A stretch of 64,000 nucleotides of DNA from Bacteroidetes bacterium UBA7674 (GTDB taxonomy: Bacteria; Bacteroidota; Bacteroidia; Chitinophagales; Chitinophagaceae): contig DLHG01000015.1 of the NCBI GenBank assembly GCA_002483105.1, positions 256,197 through 320,196 of the forward strand. The letters run 5' to 3'. Below are positions 24,574 to 33,421 of this stretch, one piece after another. The notes beneath the pieces are model-generated. The model searched no databases. It worked only from the letters and a program-made list of their open reading frames with translations, and had not been told where the DNA came from. A program made the translations under genes and the position numbers. Each line of letters opens with the position of its first letter. The first letter of the stretch is position 1.

Positions 24574-25831
24574 TCCGGGGTATATTAATGGTACTGTGAA
24601 GGTGCCGGGTTCCAAGAGCATGACACAACGTGCCTATGCTGCTGCGTTGCTACACAAGGGAACTACTATCATCCGCAACCCCGGAACATCTGATGACGAT
24701 AAGGCTGCGCTGCATGTGATACAACAACTAGGCGCTAAGGTGCATACACTGGCGAATAATGAACTGGAAATCATCAGTCATGGTGTGAATCCTGTGAGTG
24801 ATGAAATAGATTGTGGTGAAAGCGGATTGTGCGCGAGGCTGTTTGCACCTATCGCAGCGATCAGTCATTTACCTGTTACTATAAATGGGAAAGGCACATT
24901 ATTGCAAAGGCCGATGCTGGTGTATAAAGCAGTGTTTGAGCAACTGCATGTTACTGCACCTGACTTTGACGGGCAAATACCTTTTGCAGTAAAGGGACCA
25001 TTACAGGTAAAAAATATTACGATAGACGGCTCGCAGAGTTCGCAGTTTTTGAGTGGGTTGTTGTTTGCTTATGCATTCACTGCTCATGAGCCAGTGACTA
25101 TAACAGTGAATGACCTGAAGAGTACTCCGTATATAGACATGACATTGTCCATACTGGAACAGTTTGGAAAACGTGTGGTGAATGATAACTACAAGAGTTT
25201 TCACATACAGCCTGCTGTAACTATTGAGACCGCGCCTGTGGTTATTGAGATAGAAGGCGACTGGAGCAGTGCGGCATATTGGTTGGTAGCCGGCGCGCTG
25301 AACGGAGAAGTGACAGTAGAGAATATAAATATCAATTCATTGCAAGCAGATAAGGCGATAATGGAAGTGTTGCAATATGCAGGTGCTTCTATGAGTATCG
25401 GGTTTGATAGTATCACTGTGCGGAAAGGGAGATTGAAGGCCTTTGATTATGACGCGACCAATTCGCCCGACCTCTTCCCTATCCTTTCTATACTGGCGGC
25501 ATATGCTGATGGTGAAAGTTATATCACGGGCTTACACAGGTTGTGGCACAAGGAAAGCAACCGGGCGGAGAGCATAGCAGAGATGCTGATGGACCTGGAA
25601 GTGGCGTTCTCTATAGAAGACGACTACATAGCCATAACAGGTAGCCGACAGGCAACGGGTAGCTACGTGGAATCCTGCCACGACCATAGGATAGCAATGG
25701 CGGGCGCGATAGCGGCACTGAAGACAAGAAACGATGTGATCATTAATGATGCGGAGGCAGTGAACAAATCGTATCCCGATTTCTTTAAGCATTTGCAGGC
25801 ATTACATATAGGATGTAGCTTTAACGATTAG
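24557..25831 (+). CDS. aroA: EPSP synthase (3-phosphoshikimate 1-carboxyvinyltransferase)
   Basis: Cytosolic enzyme joining shikimate-3-phosphate and phosphoenolpyruvate, 424 residues. It has VPGSKSMTQRAY near the start (PEP and S3P binding), LWHKESNRAES and HDHRIAMAGAIA near the end. The usual NAGTAMR segment is replaced by ESGLCARLF, so the Thr97 and Pro101 positions (E. coli numbering) are both Leu by my hand alignment. Those two sites govern glyphosate sensitivity in class I enzymes. The start ATG lies inside the end of aroB, which suggests coupled translation, and the aroC ATG follows the stop by one base. Confidence 0.93.
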   Translation: MQVVVSPGYINGTVKVPGSKSMTQRAYAAALLHKGTTIIRNPGTSDDDKAALHVIQQLGAKVHTLANNELEIISHGVNPVSDEIDCGESGLCARLFAPIAAISHLPVTINGKGTLLQRPMLVYKAVFEQLHVTAPDFDGQIPFAVKGPLQVKNITIDGSQSSQFLSGLLFAYAFTAHEPVTITVNDLKSTPYIDMTLSILEQFGKRVVNDNYKSFHIQPAVTIETAPVVIEIEGDWSSAAYWLVAGALNGEVTVENININSLQADKAIMEVLQYAGASMSIGFDSITVRKGRLKAFDYDATNSPDLFPILSILAAYADGESYITGLHRLWHKESNRAESIAEMLMDLEVAFSIEDDYIAITGSRQATGSYVESCHDHRIAMAGAIAALKTRNDVIINDAEAVNKSYPDFFKHLQALHIGCSFND

Positions 25832-25832
25832 T

Positions 25833-26816
25833 ATGAATTCATTCGGAAGGATTTTCAGGGTAAGTATATTTGGCGAATCGCATGGTGCGATGGTGGGCAT
25901 CACTATAGATGGATGCCCGGCAGGAATAGCATTGCAGGAAGCTGACTTCCTGCCTGACCTTGAACGCCGTAAAGCCGGAGCATCAGGAACCACACCGAGG
26001 AAAGAAGATGATATACCACGCATAGTGAGCGGTGTATTTAACGGATACACCACGGGTTCGCCTATTACCATCTTATTTGAGAATAATAATACCAGATCTG
26101 CGGACTATGATGCGATAAAGAATACGCCCCGCCCCGGGCATGCGGACTTTGTGCTGAATAAAAAGTATAAAGGCTTTAATGACTATCGTGGTGGCGGACA
26201 CTCATCGGGCAGGTTGACGGTGGCGTTGGTTGCTGCAGGTGTAGTGGCGAAAAAGATATTACAAGGCATACAAATCACCGCTGTGCTCACTGAAGCGGGC
26301 GGCAATACAGATATAGAAGCTGCCATAGCTAAAGCAGTAGAAGAACAGGATAGTATTGGTGGTATTATTTCCTGCACTGTGACGGGATTGCCATTAGGTA
26401 TCGGCGAACCGTTCTTTGATTCGGTGGAGTCGGTGATCAGTCATGCTGTGTTTTCTATTCCCGCGGTGAAGGGTGTGGAGTTTGGCAGTGGCTTTGCTGC
26501 GACTAAGATGAAAGGGAGTGAACACAATGATGCGATACTGGATGCGACCGGCAAAACCGCTACGAATAACGCGGGTGGTATTAATGGCGGCATCACCAAT
26601 GGAAATGAACTGACTTTCAGGGTTGCTATTAAGCCGACCAGCAGCACGCCTAAAGAACAACAGACGTGGAGTGAGGCGACGCAGCAGGTGGAAGCATTTA
26701 CTGTAAAGGGTAGGCATGATCTGTGCATTGCATTACGCGCGTCTGTGGTGGTGGAGGCGGTGACGGCGGTGGCGTTGGCGGATCTTATGATGTTGGGGAA
26801 AGCGACAAGCCTTTAG
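25833..26816 (+). CDS. aroC: Chorismate synthase
   Basis: Last step of the shikimate pathway: it makes chorismate from EPSP with reduced FMN. Motifs FGESHGAMVG, RPGHADFVLNKKY, RGGGHSSGRLT and the late GRHDLCIA segment are present. The 327 residues are a little below the 350-370 usual for the family, but no conserved block is visibly missing. It follows aroA by one base and closes the operon. The gene is convergent with the SirB1-like gene 35 bases away. Confidence 0.93.
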   Translation: MNSFGRIFRVSIFGESHGAMVGITIDGCPAGIALQEADFLPDLERRKAGASGTTPRKEDDIPRIVSGVFNGYTTGSPITILFENNNTRSADYDAIKNTPRPGHADFVLNKKYKGFNDYRGGGHSSGRLTVALVAAGVVAKKILQGIQITAVLTEAGGNTDIEAAIAKAVEEQDSIGGIISCTVTGLPLGIGEPFFDSVESVISHAVFSIPAVKGVEFGSGFAATKMKGSEHNDAILDATGKTATNNAGGINGGITNGNELTFRVAIKPTSSTPKEQQTWSEATQQVEAFTVKGRHDLCIALRASVVVEAVTAVALADLMMLGKATSL

Positions 26817-26851
26817 TATCGCAAGCAAATGCTTGAACCAGTTTTCACTAA

Positions 26852-27739
26852 TTAGTCTTCTGTATTATCTTCTACCAATATCTTCATGAGTTCTTGTATC
26901 TCATCGGCTTTGGCTTCTTCGCGTTTGTAGCGGTAGCAGAGGACGAGCTCTTCCAACATTTTGTATATCACGCGTTTGCTGGAGATGGGGGCGAAATATG
27001 ATTCTTTATTGGTTGCGTTTATTTTACGCAGGTAAGTATCAACATCCTTCTGGGTATACACCATACCACTGATGGGGTCAACGAAGAATTGTATCTGCTG
27101 TACTGCTTCTGTATCGGGATTGAAGAAGTTGTGCAGGGTATCTATGTATGCAAAGACGAATTGCCTCGGTACATCAACGGCGAATATCGGAATATCCAAT
27201 AGTTCACACAATGCAAGGTATAGCACACCAAGAGAGTAAGCATTACCCTGCTTACTGTCCATTACCTGGTTGATGAAGAAGTATTTGGGGTCGCGCTCGG
27301 TGAGTTCGTGGCCTTGTAGCTTGTAATAGTTATAAAGTATGCTGTTGAATACATTTACCTGCTCCAGCGGGGTTAGGTAGTTGTTCAGTTCCAGCCATAT
27401 ATTCCGGCGCATCTGGTCGAACTGCGAGAGGATGGATGGCACATTGAGATCGGGGAACTGGAACTTAGCTACGAGTATAGCGCCGCGCAGTAACTCAGGA
27501 TGCTTGGAGTTGCTCCATTCCAACAGATCATGTTGCAGGTCCTGAAAATGGACACGGTGTATCAATAGCTCTATACGCTCCTGGAGAGATTCGTCTATCG
27601 TCACCTCCCAAAGTTGCTCCAGGTTAGGGATGATCTCCCTGCCATAATGAAGCAATTTTTCGGCCACGGTATCAAACACCTCATCGTCGGGGTCGTCGAT
27701 AAGCTTTAAGAGTGCTGATATTTCTTTGTTTTGCTGCAT
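26852..27739 (-). CDS. SirB1/transglutaminase-like family protein
   Basis: A 295-residue cytosolic protein. The N-terminal third is helical with HEAT-like features (ISALLKLIDDPDDEVFDTVAEKLL). The C-terminal two thirds match the SirB1 type of transglutaminase-like domain: FFINQVMDSKQGNAYSLGVLYLALCELLDIPIFAVDVPRQF is the region, with Gly-Asn and a Pro-x-x-Phe. SirB1 proteins usually lack the classical transglutaminase catalytic triad, and their role is poorly known. ATG is chosen over a GTG one codon upstream. It lies 35 bases upstream of topA's stop and could be cotranscribed with topA. Confidence 0.75.
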   Translation of the reverse strand: MQQNKEISALLKLIDDPDDEVFDTVAEKLLHYGREIIPNLEQLWEVTIDESLQERIELLIHRVHFQDLQHDLLEWSNSKHPELLRGAILVAKFQFPDLNVPSILSQFDQMRRNIWLELNNYLTPLEQVNVFNSILYNYYKLQGHELTERDPKYFFINQVMDSKQGNAYSLGVLYLALCELLDIPIFAVDVPRQFVFAYIDTLHNFFNPDTEAVQQIQFFVDPISGMVYTQKDVDTYLRKINATNKESYFAPISSKRVIYKMLEELVLCYRYKREEAKADEIQELMKILVEDNTED

Positions 27740-27774
27740 CACAATTTCTTGCGCACTATTAAGTTACGAAATTA

Positions 27775-30201
27775 TCAGGATTTCTTTCTACCCCTCGGTA
27801 CTTTTTTCGGTGGATTAGCTTTTACATCTTCAATGATCGCCTGAACTTCTTCTATGGTTAAGTCTTCAGGTTTTTCAATTTTTTCCTTCGGTATTTTGAA
27901 GTTGCGCAGACCTTGTTTTATATAAGGACCGTACGGGCCTTTAAGAATTTTTATCTTTTCCTTTTCGAAGATCTTGATGGTTGCCTCAGCAGCAGACTTG
28001 CGTTTCTCTTCTATCAGCGGAGCAAGTTCTTCCAGCTCTACGGTGTAAGGGTCCATGTCCTTTTTCAAAGAATAGAACTTACCATCATGCTGTGCATAGG
28101 GACCAAAGCGGCCTATGTTTACTATCACTTCTTCACCTTCAAACAGACCTGTTTTACGGGGCAGCAGGAAGAGCTCCATTGCTTCTTCAAAAGTGATAGT
28201 CTCTATGCTCTGGCCGGGACGAAGTTTGGCAAAGCGTGGTTTGTCTTCCGCCTCCTGGGCTAATTCGGCTTCTGTTTTCTCTTCCACTACTTTCTTTTTG
28301 CCGCGGCCTTTAGGCTTAGCGCCGGGGACTGGTTCAGGGCTTGCGCCTATCTGTACCATCGGGCCAAAGCGTCCTAAACGTGCAAATACCGGTTTGCCGC
28401 TTTCAGGGTCTATACCCAGTTCACGTTCGCCTTTAGCACGCTCGGCGTGTTCTATTGTGTGCTCTACATTCTCGTGGAAGGGAGTGTAGAAGTCGTCTAT
28501 CATTTTGCTCCAGACAGTTTTGCCTTTTGCTATTTCATCAAACTCCTGTTCTATCTGTGCGGTAAAGCTGTAATCCATTACCTGCTTGAAATGCTCACTC
28601 AGAAAGTCGGTCACCACCATACCCAGATCGGTAGGGAACAGTTTTGATTTTTCCGCACCTGTGTTCTCCGACTCGGAAACTTGTGTTACCTGTGTTCCTT
28701 TCAGGGAGATAACAGTGTATTCCCTTCTCACACCTTCCTTATCACGCTTTTCTACATAGCCACGCGTTTGCACGGTGCTGATGGTAGGCGCATAAGTAGA
28801 AGGACGGCCTATGCCCAGCTCTTCCAGTTTCTTTACCAGTGAGGCTTCCGTATATCTCGGTAGCGGGCGGCTGTATCTTTCTGTTGCTTTTACTTCCTGT
28901 ATATCCAGTACCTGACCTGCAACCAACGGTGGCAACATGCCTTCTGCTTCGTCAGACTCATCTTCTTCGTCTTTACCCTCAGTGTACACTTTCAGGAAGC
29001 CGTCGAAGCGCATTACTTCACCGGTAGCCGTCAGCGGGTCGGGGTGAGTAGAGACATCTATTTTGGCAATGGTACGCTCCAGTACGGCATCAGCCATCTG
29101 GCTGGCCATGGTGCGTTTCCATATCAGTTCGTATAATCTTTGCTGGTCCACATCACCGGCCTTGCTCACGTTCATATCCGTAGGACGGATGGCTTCGTGC
29201 GCTTCCTGTGCTGATTCGTTCTTATTCTTGAACGCACGCATCTGGTAATACTTGTCACCATACTGCGAAACGATGGTTTCCTTGGTTGCGGCGATGGCTG
29301 TTTCAGAAAGACTCACTGAATCCGTACGCATATAGGTGATGTGCCCGTTCTCATAGAGCTTCTGTGCCAGCAACATGGTTTTAGATACAGAATATCCCAA
29401 CTTGCGGCTCGCCTCCTGTTGGAGCGTAGAAGTGGTAAATGGTGCTGCGGGTGATTTCTTACCCGGCTTTACCTGCACATCTTTTACAGTGTAGGTAGCG
29501 CCAATGCATTTTTCTACGTAAGCGCGTGCGGCGCCTGCATCAGCCATTTTATCAGGGCCATCGGCCTTGAAGTTGACGTTCTTCTTATTTATATCCGGTG
29601 CCTGGAGGATCGCTTCTACTTTGAAGGCGCTCTTGGCGGTAAACTTTGTTATTTCCCTCTCACGCTCCACTATCAGCCTTACAGCGACGGATTGCACACG
29701 GCCTGCACTCAGGTTGTTGCGCATGCTCATCTTGCGCCAAAGCACAGGAGATAGCTCAAAACCCACTATCCTGTCCAGTACACGGCGCGCCTGCTGTGCA
29801 TTTACCAGGTCCATATTTACCGTGCGGGGATTACCTACGGCTTTCAGGATGGCCGGCTTGGTGATCTCGTGGAAGACTATTCTTTTGGTTGTTTCAGGAT
29901 CCAGGCCGAGTACTTCGCAAAGGTGCCACGATATCGCTTCCCCTTCACGGTCCTCATCCGTTGCCAGCCAGACCTCATCGGACTTCTTAGCAAGGGAACG
30001 GAGTTCTTTTACTACCTTTTCTTTATCGTCAGAGACCTTGTATTTAGGTTTATACCCGTTTTTCATGTCAATACCCATGTCTTCTTTCTCCAGATCACGG
30101 ATATGGCCGTAGCACGACTTTACTTCAAAGTCGGTACCAAGTATCTTCTCTATGGTTTTCGCTTTCGCAGGTGACTCCACTATCAACAGGTTCTTTGCCA
30201 T
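27775..30201 (-). CDS. topA: DNA topoisomerase I
   Basis: Relaxes negative supercoils by cutting one strand (type IA), 808 residues. The N-terminal Toprim domain holds Glu9 (IVESPAKAKT) and the acidic cluster TDEDREGE (Asp82, Asp84, Glu86). The catalytic Tyr290 is in HITYMRTDS. The C-terminus has no four-cysteine zinc fingers but several topoisomerase C-terminal repeats (LGRFGPMVQIG, IGRFGPYAQHDGKFYSL, KGPYGPYIKQG), as is common in Bacteroidota. ATG start. The 141 bases between it and the T9SS gene cluster are AT-rich. Confidence 0.95.
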   Translation of the reverse strand: MAKNLLIVESPAKAKTIEKILGTDFEVKSCYGHIRDLEKEDMGIDMKNGYKPKYKVSDDKEKVVKELRSLAKKSDEVWLATDEDREGEAISWHLCEVLGLDPETTKRIVFHEITKPAILKAVGNPRTVNMDLVNAQQARRVLDRIVGFELSPVLWRKMSMRNNLSAGRVQSVAVRLIVEREREITKFTAKSAFKVEAILQAPDINKKNVNFKADGPDKMADAGAARAYVEKCIGATYTVKDVQVKPGKKSPAAPFTTSTLQQEASRKLGYSVSKTMLLAQKLYENGHITYMRTDSVSLSETAIAATKETIVSQYGDKYYQMRAFKNKNESAQEAHEAIRPTDMNVSKAGDVDQQRLYELIWKRTMASQMADAVLERTIAKIDVSTHPDPLTATGEVMRFDGFLKVYTEGKDEEDESDEAEGMLPPLVAGQVLDIQEVKATERYSRPLPRYTEASLVKKLEELGIGRPSTYAPTISTVQTRGYVEKRDKEGVRREYTVISLKGTQVTQVSESENTGAEKSKLFPTDLGMVVTDFLSEHFKQVMDYSFTAQIEQEFDEIAKGKTVWSKMIDDFYTPFHENVEHTIEHAERAKGERELGIDPESGKPVFARLGRFGPMVQIGASPEPVPGAKPKGRGKKKVVEEKTEAELAQEAEDKPRFAKLRPGQSIETITFEEAMELFLLPRKTGLFEGEEVIVNIGRFGPYAQHDGKFYSLKKDMDPYTVELEELAPLIEEKRKSAAEATIKIFEKEKIKILKGPYGPYIKQGLRNFKIPKEKIEKPEDLTIEEVQAIIEDVKANPPKKVPRGRKKS

Positions 30202-30342
30202 CCTAACAGGTTCCTTTTTCTATATATATTATTATACCCCGCAATGTATCGGGATTTGCAATAATAACGGATTGTTTTGTAAAAATGAAAGGACGGTGGG
30301 TAATTGATGCCCTTTAGCGGAACTCATATAATTAATTAACTA

Positions 30343-31713
30343 TTAGTGGAGGACGGTAAAACGCCCACTGGTTTGCGTTCCGTTAGTCCTTATTATATAG
30401 AAATAGATACCCTCGGGTAGATCAGAGGTGGAGAGTGTCATCTTATTTGTCTGATTGACCTTTCCTTTATCTATTTCCTTTTTAGTCACTACCTGGCCGA
30501 TGGCATTGATAATGGAAACGGAGACATCATCGTTTTGAGATTGGGCGAAAGAAATGGTGAGGGATTCGTTCGCGGGATTGGGATAAACTAAAGAAGTCGG
30601 CTTAGCAATACTACTTGTATGCCCAGGGCAACAAATTTCAGTTACCGTAGGGCAATCATCACAGACTATATGTGCAGAGATATTATGGAACTCGTATCCA
30701 AATGAAGAATTACTTATGCCATCGAGGAAAACAGAAGGTTGATAAACACTATCATTTGAAGAAAACATCAGGTTAGACATATTCCTGTCCCGGAATATGT
30801 AACGGTAGTACGGCATGGTAGTGCTATCTCCTGCTGCTTCACCGCTAGATAAAAGGAGATGATGATACTCTGTAAATGTGTCAACATTCGGGACTATTGT
30901 ATCACCCGACTTAAATGTAACTGTAACCGCAACACCATAACCGGGAGGTATATTGCAAACACCCGGAATACCGTTCACCATTACGGGATAAGTAAAGTTC
31001 ACCACATCTACTGAGTCCCCGGAAACGGCCTGGCGGTCTGCATCTGTTAGTAGTATCTTCCACCATATTCTTCCTACGACATTACTGGCGCGATTGGGAA
31101 TATCTATGTTAAGAGAGTCTATTGTATAGCCTTTTAAAACAGAGTCGTCAGAATTGGGGTTAACGTAATTAGCGGCCCAGACATGATATGTGGCCGTTGT
31201 TCCATAATAACTGTATGAATCGACTATGCTTGTACTTGTTGCAGATACAGAAAAAATAAGTGTATCCACAATATTGGCCGGGCGATCAGGGTTCTTTATA
31301 TACGCACCCGCGAATGATATAGAATCTACTTTATAAGGTGCCACATTGGTTATTGCTATATCATTAGGGAGATTTGACGGGACGGTATTATCATTATACA
31401 ATGTGAAGTGAATAGGATCCACTATTTGTGCAGCAGAGATGTATTCAATAGGTGCCAAGCCTGTGGTGTAATTTTGCAACACTGATGAATCATACCAGAT
31501 AGGAAAAAGATGCATCTTCATCTGGCCGGGTAGGATGTCATTGTTTACAACGAAAGCATGGTTATACCACCGGCCTCCTGCAATAGTAGATTTCGCAGCA
31601 GTATTGGCACCTGTATTGCGGATATGATAGGGTTCAATGGCTTTATTAGCCTGCTGTGCGTGGGCAAGGAAACTCATTGGTATCAGTGCTGCGAGTAGTA
31701 GAAGTTTCTTCAT
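30343..31713 (-). CDS. T9SS type A protein, tandem family member A
   Basis: Last of five tandem paralogues (in transcription order), 456 residues. Signal peptide MKKLLLLAALIPMSFLAHAQ. The family core is STIAGGRWYNH (about residue 45), PGQMKMHLFPIWYDSS, QIVDPIHFTLYND, ITNVAPYKVDSISFAGAYI and VCDDCPTVTE with a CxxC pair. The last 80 residues are a type IX sorting domain (LVYPNPANESLTISF). It is the most diverged copy at the C-terminus, where an EICCPGHTS insert adds two cysteines. ATG is chosen over a TTG one codon earlier. Upstream it has a TACCTTTA element like copy B. I see no known catalytic domain; it is likely a beta-rich surface protein. Confidence 0.87.
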   Translation of the reverse strand: MKKLLLLAALIPMSFLAHAQQANKAIEPYHIRNTGANTAAKSTIAGGRWYNHAFVVNNDILPGQMKMHLFPIWYDSSVLQNYTTGLAPIEYISAAQIVDPIHFTLYNDNTVPSNLPNDIAITNVAPYKVDSISFAGAYIKNPDRPANIVDTLIFSVSATSTSIVDSYSYYGTTATYHVWAANYVNPNSDDSVLKGYTIDSLNIDIPNRASNVVGRIWWKILLTDADRQAVSGDSVDVVNFTYPVMVNGIPGVCNIPPGYGVAVTVTFKSGDTIVPNVDTFTEYHHLLLSSGEAAGDSTTMPYYRYIFRDRNMSNLMFSSNDSVYQPSVFLDGISNSSFGYEFHNISAHIVCDDCPTVTEICCPGHTSSIAKPTSLVYPNPANESLTISFAQSQNDDVSVSIINAIGQVVTKKEIDKGKVNQTNKMTLSTSDLPEGIYFYIIRTNGTQTSGRFTVLH

Positions 31714-31784
31714 CAAAACAGGAGGTTGATGTATTGCAAGTATCAGCTACTTAAAGGTACATATTATAATCAAAATAAATAACA

Positions 31785-31812
31785 AAAAGGGCAGCGAAAA
31801 CGCTGCCCTTTT
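31785..31812 (-). terminator. Terminator between family members A and B
   Basis: Perfect 12-base arms (aaaagggcagcg and complement) with an AAAA loop; on the minus strand it is followed by TTGTTATTT. It has the same sequence as the one at 33368-33395. Confidence 0.9.
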
Positions 31813-31838
31813 ACTATAATCGAAAATCTTACTTATTA

Positions 31839-33230
31839 CTAGTGAGATACTACAAAACGGTTGGTAGTACGTTGTCCTTTAGCTTCAACAGTGTAGAAAT
31901 AGATACCTGCTGATAATCCGGCTGTAGAGAACGTAACGAGATTGTTCTTTTTAGCTAAAACATTACCCACGTCCTGTGTAGCGATCACCTGGCCCACGGC
32001 ATTGGTGATGGACACTGTAGCGCTGGTGTTCTGATCCGTAATAAACGAAACAGTTAAGTCGTTATTAGCAGGGTTAGGATATGCTATCATGTTGGTACTT
32101 ACCCTGCTGCTTACGTTGTGTACCGCGCTATATTCAGCTACTGTAGGGCAATCGTCACAAAGTATGTGTGCATCAATGTCGTGGAACTCACTACGGAATT
32201 CGGGAGCATTAGTTCCTTCAATGAACATAGTAGGATAATAAGCTGAGTCGTTTTCAGAGAACATCAGGTTAGAAGCATTTCTGTCACGGTATTGATAATG
32301 ATAATATGGCATGCTGCTATTAGTGCCTAATGCCTGCGCACTGTATATAGACAGGTGATGATACTCATATACTGTGTCCGTATTAGGTACAACAATATCG
32401 CCTGACTTGAAAGTAACGGTGACAGCAACACCATAACCCGCAGGTATATTGCATACACCGGGCACACCATTTACCATAACAGGGAATGAAAAATTGATAA
32501 TGCTCACCAATCCTGCCGAGTCTTGCTGGCGCAGACTGGAATCTATGGGTACTTTCCACATTACACGGCCGGCAACATTACTGGCACGGTTAGCAATGTC
32601 TGTATTGTCCCTATGTATCGCGAAACCTTTAAGCGTATCGTAAGGAGCAGGATTGTTATTATAAGTAGCTGCCCATGCATCAAGAGTAGGTGTGGTCCAG
32701 TAGTAGCTGAATTTGTTTGTTGTACTGGCGCTACTTGGTGACACTGACAAAATAAGTGTATCCACTACATTATCCGGCCTGTTAAGATTCTTTACATATG
32801 CACCGGAAAACGAGATCGAATCCACTTTATAATTTGTCTCCGGTTTGATCGCAATGGTATTTGGATCGGATACGTTTACATCATTCCAAAGTGTAAAGTG
32901 AATAGGATCGATGATCTGAGCTGCGGATATGTAATTGATCGGCCCGAGCCCCGTGGTGAAATTTTGCAAAACGGTTGAATCGAACCAAATAGGCATCAGT
33001 TGGAATTGCATAAGGGCGCCACCGGTGATGAAATTCACCATAGAAGGATAATTATACCATCTGCCTCCGGCTATACTGGATTTAGCTGAAGGTTGAAAAT
33101 CGGTATTCCGAACCTGATACCGATCGACAGGTGTTTTAGCTCCCCCGCCAGAGATGTTGAGCATGTTGGATTGTTGGGCATCAGCCCCGAAAGCAGCAAT
33201 AATGGCTGCCGATAGTAGTAGTTTTTTCAT
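31839..33230 (-). CDS. T9SS type A protein, tandem family member B
   Basis: Paralogue of 463 residues. Signal peptide MKKLLLSAAIIAAFGADAQ. It shares the family blocks SSIAGGRWYNY, FQLMPIWFDSTVLQNFTTG, QIIDPIHFTLWND, YKVDSISFSGAYV and the CxxC motif LCDDCPTVAE (Cys358/Cys361). The sorting domain begins at MIAYPNPANNDLTVSF. Upstream there is a TACCTTTA promoter-like element on the minus strand. Its 3' end and terminator are close copies of those of member C. It is predicted to cross the outer membrane through the type IX system and be anchored or released. Function of the roughly 330-residue central region is unknown. Confidence 0.87.
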   Translation of the reverse strand: MKKLLLSAAIIAAFGADAQQSNMLNISGGGAKTPVDRYQVRNTDFQPSAKSSIAGGRWYNYPSMVNFITGGALMQFQLMPIWFDSTVLQNFTTGLGPINYISAAQIIDPIHFTLWNDVNVSDPNTIAIKPETNYKVDSISFSGAYVKNLNRPDNVVDTLILSVSPSSASTTNKFSYYWTTPTLDAWAATYNNNPAPYDTLKGFAIHRDNTDIANRASNVAGRVMWKVPIDSSLRQQDSAGLVSIINFSFPVMVNGVPGVCNIPAGYGVAVTVTFKSGDIVVPNTDTVYEYHHLSIYSAQALGTNSSMPYYHYQYRDRNASNLMFSENDSAYYPTMFIEGTNAPEFRSEFHDIDAHILCDDCPTVAEYSAVHNVSSRVSTNMIAYPNPANNDLTVSFITDQNTSATVSITNAVGQVIATQDVGNVLAKKNNLVTFSTAGLSAGIYFYTVEAKGQRTTNRFVVSH

Positions 33231-33367
33231 CAGACATATTTCTTTTTAAAAACAATATGATATCGTCTAATAAAGGTACAATGTATATAGACTGATTTTA
33301 TTGACAGACCCTTGCCCAGAGCGATTATCCCCCTTTTTTCACCCCCTTTTGGCAATAACGTAGCACA

Positions 33368-33395
33368 AAAAGGGCAGCGAAAACGCTGCCCTTTT
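33368..33395 (-). terminator. Terminator between family members B and C
   Basis: Identical 28-base hairpin to 31785-31812 (12-base arms, AAAA loop), read as a stem followed by TTTTGTG on the minus strand. Confidence 0.9.
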
Positions 33396-33421
33396 ACTAT
33401 AATCGAAAACCTTAATTATTA

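Noticed and set aside
29567..30112. Plus-strand frame of 181 codons inside topA
   Set aside because: Antisense to conserved Toprim sequence; no start context or family.
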